The notes beneath the pieces are model-generated. The model made no database searches. It was not told the origin of the DNA and saw nothing but the letters and a program-made list of their open reading frames with translations. A program made the position numbers and the translations under genes. Of a stretch of 64,000 bases of DNA, positions 61,881 through 64,000 are shown piece by piece; within the stretch, counting starts at the first letter, position 1, and each line of letters starts with the position of its first letter. This DNA is from Pseudomonadota bacterium. GTDB lineage: Bacteria; Desulfobacterota; Desulfarculia; Desulfarculales; Desulfarculaceae. Where the stretch lies: contig JAHIQI010000052.1 in the NCBI GenBank assembly GCA_018902755.1, positions 124,001 to 188,000 of the forward strand, read 5' to 3'.

Positions 61881-61930
61881 GCGGGCCTGCAGAATGAAAT
61901 TCGGCCCGCGCCACGTCGCAAGCATTTGTC
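61881..61930. repeat. Hairpin repeat, copy 1
   Basis: GCGGGCC, bulge TGCA, GAAT-GAA-ATTC, GGCCCGC, then GCCA and a CGCA..TTTGTC end. The same hairpin occurs at 62300-62346. The two copies differ mainly in the bulge and the linker, while both stems are kept. Confidence 0.8.
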
Positions 61931-62299
61931 ACTTTTTTTATTCTTAATCAAAAACCCCAACCCCAACTCCTCTCCCCAGACCTCCCAGCACATCCCTCTG
62001 TTTCCTTTCACCCGCACCCCCTGCCCAGTCCTGCCCCATCCTTCCTCACCCTCAATCTCCTTGATCATCTCTCCTCCTCCTACCAAGACCCTCCAGCCCC
62101 TGCCTTGGCCACACCCGCCCCTTCCTTTAAAGAGCGCGCCCGGCCAAGCCTCGCCCAGACACCGCCAGAACCCGCCCTGACTGCCCTATCCTTGCCCTCA
62201 CACGCCCAATCCTGCCCAGACCCTGCCACGTCTCCCCAGATCTCCCAAGACTTGCCCTTGCCGCCCCACGCCCTGCTCAATCCTTTCCCCCCTCTCTAC

Positions 62300-62346
62300 G
62301 CGGGCCTGAATGAAATTCGGCCCGCGCCAGGGTGTTCGCATTTGTC
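62300..62346. repeat. Hairpin repeat, copy 2
   Basis: GCGGGCC, bulge T, GAAT-GAA-ATTC, GGCCCGC, then GCCA and CGCATTTGTC. It is about 420 bp from copy 1 in the same orientation. Conservation of both arms with an indel in the bulge suggests that the structure is what is selected. Confidence 0.8.
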
Positions 62347-62778
62347 GCCTCGGAATTATTTTCGATATCCCAAATAAATCCCCCCAGAACTCTGCCTCCA
62401 ACACAGCACCTCCCCAGCTTCGACCAATCCGGCCCAGACCCTGCCAGCACTCGCCCCTCCCTCGCCCAGACCTGCCGAGTCACTGCCCTGTCTCGCCCTT
62501 CCTCCCCAGCACTTCCCATGACCATGGCCCAGCCCTCAATTCCTCTAAAAGGGGCGCCGCCGGTGCTCCCCAATCATTCCTTTGAACCAACCCAAAACGT
62601 CCCACTTCCCTGCCCAAACCGGGCCCGGTCTGTTCCCTATAAGGGCCCCGTTATCTCCTTTATTGGGACCGCCATCGGTCCATTTAGCGTCCCCGTTACT
62701 GCCCACAACCTCCCCCAGCTTTCCCCCAGTATCGGACCGGCTTCTTCCTTCCAGCCCCCTTGCCCCATTCCCAGGGCA

Positions 62779-62801
62779 TTAAAAAGGGCCCTGGCGGCCC
62801 G
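62779..62801 (-). terminator. Intrinsic terminator after the small acidic gene
   Basis: On the minus strand GGGCC, loop GCCAG, GGCCC, then five T and AATG. It follows the 50-residue gene by about 50 bp and marks where the minus-strand operon ends and the pyrimidine-rich region begins. Confidence 0.7.
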
Positions 62802-62849
62802 CTATCTCCGGTCCCCAGAGCCCAGTTCATCCCCCCAACCTTTCCTAAA

Positions 62850-63002
62850 TCAGCCCGCCCCGGCCTCTATGAATCCTTCCAGGGTGGCCTGTCTGCATTT
62901 GCCGTTGTGGTTCAGAGCAGCTAGCTCGTGCAGCACACCACCATCTTCCGCAAGCTCCAGGCTGATCTCTTCCAGGTTATCTGGCTCGATGGTTTCATCC
63001 AT
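62850..63002 (-). CDS. Small acidic protein (50 residues)
   Basis: An open frame of 50 codons, MDETIEPDNLEEISLELAED to a TGA, with GGGAGCAGGAAG before the ATG. It lies 22 bp after the stop of the 63025 gene and is followed by a terminator, so it fits an operon. Normal amino-acid composition, unlike the surrounding low-complexity frames. Function unknown. Confidence 0.6.
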   Translation of the reverse strand: MDETIEPDNLEEISLELAEDGGVLHELAALNHNGKCRQATLEGFIEAGAG

Positions 63003-63024
63003 CTTCCTGCTCCCGGCCAGCGGC

Positions 63025-63567
63025 CTATCCCTCGACCACTTCCTCCACTACCACGTTGGGCAGAGGGCCGGAGCCGGCCTCTGCGGCCGGCGGGCTTGCC
63101 CTGCTTAGCGAGCCACTCTCCGAGACCAGTTCCACCTGGTAGCGGTCCTTGCCCTTGTAGTTGGGGCGGTCCTTCTTGAACTCCTCGTCCACCGGCACCA
63201 GGGTGATCTCAAACTCCTTGCCTGCCAGGGGCTCATGCCTCTTGAGCTCCACCAGCAGGCTGATCTGGCTGATGGTCCAGGTGTACGTCTCCCCCTGATG
63301 CTCGATGTCAAACCACAGGTCCCGGGCATCCTCCTTAAAGCGATTCTGGGTCTCCCTGCGTGGACCGTTGCTCAGGAAGCGGACCTTGAAGCCCTCTCTT
63401 TTCAGCTCCTCCCTGGGGCTGAAGAAGGGCAGCATGTCTCCTCCGCCATTTCCCCCCAGACTGTCCCAGGTTGGGCAGCCTGACTCACCTATAGCCGGCA
63501 TTCCGGCCTCTTTTTTCTGCTCTGTGCCGCTCACGGCTTGTTTGTTTTCTTTTTCTTCTTGTGCCAT
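63025..63567 (-). CDS. Unknown island protein
   Basis: About 180 residues from MAQEEKENKQAVSG with GGAGGTG upstream. The first about 45 residues are disordered; the middle is beta-rich (FKVRFLSNGPRRETQNRF, LWFDIEHQGETYTWTISQ, FEITLVPVDEEF, RYQVELV), a single compact domain like those of small DNA-binding or plasmid accessory proteins. The end is acidic. No family recognised. Confidence 0.68.
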   Translation of the reverse strand: MAQEEKENKQAVSGTEQKKEAGMPAIGESGCPTWDSLGGNGGGDMLPFFSPREELKREGFKVRFLSNGPRRETQNRFKEDARDLWFDIEHQGETYTWTISQISLLVELKRHEPLAGKEFEITLVPVDEEFKKDRPNYKGKDRYQVELVSESGSLSRASPPAAEAGSGPLPNVVVEEVVEG

Positions 63568-63606
63568 TTTCTTGCACCTCCATTTCTTAATTTTCGGCCA
63601 GGGCGT

Positions 63607-63632
63607 GTTGCCCCGCGCCAAGCAGGGGCAAC
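63607..63632. promoter_or_regulatory. 8-bp-stem hairpin upstream of the 63567 gene
   Basis: GTTGCCCC, a 10-nt loop, GGGGCAAC. It lies 39 bp before the start of the minus-strand gene, within a 177-bp gap that shows no other gene. It may be a leader hairpin or operator. Confidence 0.4.
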
Positions 63633-63744
63633 CAGCCCGGCCTTTTCAATATTTGCTTTTTTCTGACCAGATTGGCACGCAGCCGGCCAGAGTCCCGGCC
63701 GTGTGGCCTGCTGCTCTTTGGAAGCAGGGCGGGGCGGCCACTGC

Positions 63745-64000
63745 TCAGTACACATCAAAGCAGCCACCCATGGGGATCCACAGCTCCGGCGTATTAATGA
63801 CCGCCAGGCTCTTGGCTGTGCAGCCACGATGTTCAAGACGAGCCGGCATCAGGGGCTCCAGTTTAGGGCCCTTGGGGGTGTGGATGATCTCCATGGCCGG
63901 CCCTGGCTCTGGGCAGTAGTAGTCCCGGCAGGCCTCGCACATGGCAAAGCCCAGCTCCATGTCCTTGGTACTGAGCGGCCGCTGGCAGAGCAGGCAGGTG
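63745..64000 (-). CDS. Partial zinc-finger-like protein running off the window
   Basis: The frame is open to the window edge. It shows CLLCQRPL and CEACRDYYC (CxxC pairs about 20 residues apart), the layout of a treble-clef or zinc-ribbon finger. The C-terminal part (EPLMPARLEHRGCTAKSLAVI ... MGGCFDVY) has two more Cys. The 5' end is missing, so the start is unknown; ATG 63960 would cut off the first Cys pair. Family not recognised. Confidence 0.55.
   Translation of the reverse strand, partial: TCLLCQRPLSTKDMELGFAMCEACRDYYCPEPGPAMEIIHTPKGPKLEPLMPARLEHRGCTAKSLAVINTPELWIPMGGCFDVY

Larger units (their letters stand above)
61669..62778. other. About 1.1 kb of non-coding, pyrimidine-rich DNA with degenerate repeats
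   Basis: The plus strand is overwhelmingly C and T for more than 1 kb. Open frames here arise because stop codons need purines, and their products are low-complexity Pro/Ser or Gly/Arg/Trp. Recurrent words such as GCCCAGACCCTGCCA and GCCCAATCCTGCCCA form degenerate direct repeats. Two copies of a hairpin repeat are embedded. I see no gene. Possible roles: transfer or replication origin, long leader or non-coding RNA on the purine strand, or a recombination spacer. Confidence 0.65.
47069..64000. mobile_element. selC-inserted genomic island (right end outside the window)
   Basis: Starts at the 3' end of tRNA-Sec with an integrase pointing towards the tRNA, the standard form of tRNA-targeted islands. 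Gene content is element-like throughout: HTH partner, ATPases, ArdC, DUF2958, Cas4-like nuclease, unknown small genes. Most genes are on the minus strand in several operons closed by intrinsic terminators. The distal tRNA 3'-end repeat was not found in the window, so the island continues beyond 64,000. Confidence 0.85.

Noticed and set aside
61881..62346. CRISPR array
   Set aside because: Only two repeat copies 420 bp apart, no regular spacers, no cas operon. The Cas4-like gene alone is not evidence for CRISPR.
61669..63108. Several plus and minus open frames in the pyrimidine-rich region (for example 62332-63108)
   Set aside because: They exist because purine-containing stop codons are rare there; products are low-complexity and without ribosome sites.
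47069..64000. Complete ICE
   Set aside because: ArdC and HerA/TraC-like ATPases are suggestive, but no relaxase, coupling protein or pilus genes are seen and the right end is outside the window.

Overview
The window comes from the chromosome of a GC-rich Gram-negative bacterium. PAS-rich hybrid histidine kinases, a sigma-54 activator, a haem-c DUF3365 sensor, an FmdB-type zinc ribbon, paired PaaG-like crotonases and a selenocysteine tRNA together suggest an anaerobic or microaerophilic Desulfobacterota (delta-proteobacterial) lineage. This placement is an inference from gene content; no rRNA or marker gene is present to confirm it.

Layout. (1) 1-7.56 kb is host DNA: a PsiE-like membrane protein, a haem-binding hybrid kinase, an AP-superfamily hydrolase overlapping a DUF2007-DeoC fusion, and a sugar epimerase. 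It ends with a small phage-tail-chaperone-like gene broken by a 19-bp tandem duplication. (2) 7,566-25,797 is a complete integrated element of about 18.2 kb with visible ends: a 22-bp direct-repeat att core that splits a second chaperone-like gene after codon 8, and arrays of 11-bp-phased integrase arm sites at both ends. It carries a tyrosine integrase, small regulators, a lambda-O/P-like replication pair with a candidate internal origin, a three-gene block resembling virion or ejection proteins (159, 443 and 1295 aa), small unknown genes, a structured RNA candidate, an IetA/IetS-type AAA-ATPase plus subtilase pair (a known toxin-antitoxin and anti-phage family), and an unfamiliar GAF-like two-gene cassette. 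No capsid, portal, terminase or tail gene was recognised, so it looks like a phage satellite or a reduced prophage. (3) 25.8-47.07 kb is host DNA: ketopantoate reductase, a membrane lytic transglycosylase, a Crp/Fnr regulator, a diguanylate cyclase, a second hybrid kinase, a nitroreductase/crotonase operon, Nudix, PNPOx-like and alpha/beta-hydrolase genes, a sigma-54 regulator with a degenerate receiver, Yip1-like membrane proteins, a LysM coiled-coil protein, a CCA-adding-type enzyme, and tRNA-Sec.

(4) 47.07 kb to the window end is a second island inserted at the 3' end of selC, and it runs off the window. It has an integrase with an overlapping HTH partner, two large HerA/TraC-like ATPases that each end in a winged helix and a nuclease-like domain, a Cas4-like Fe-S nuclease co-transcribed with one of them, an ArdC-like antirestriction protein, a strongly acidic protein, an internally duplicated regulator-like protein, and an AT-rich two-gene insert preceded by four 9-bp iterons. 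About 1.1 kb of non-coding, pyrimidine-rich DNA holds two copies of a hairpin repeat. No relaxase or pilus genes are visible in this part.

The strongest candidates for something undescribed are the paired ATPase-wHTH-nuclease proteins with the Cas4-like nuclease in the selC island, the AT-rich iteron-controlled pair inside it, and the capsid-less element that combines an ejection-like gene block with IetAS and a GAF-like cassette. All functions are read from motifs and gene order; no database search was possible.
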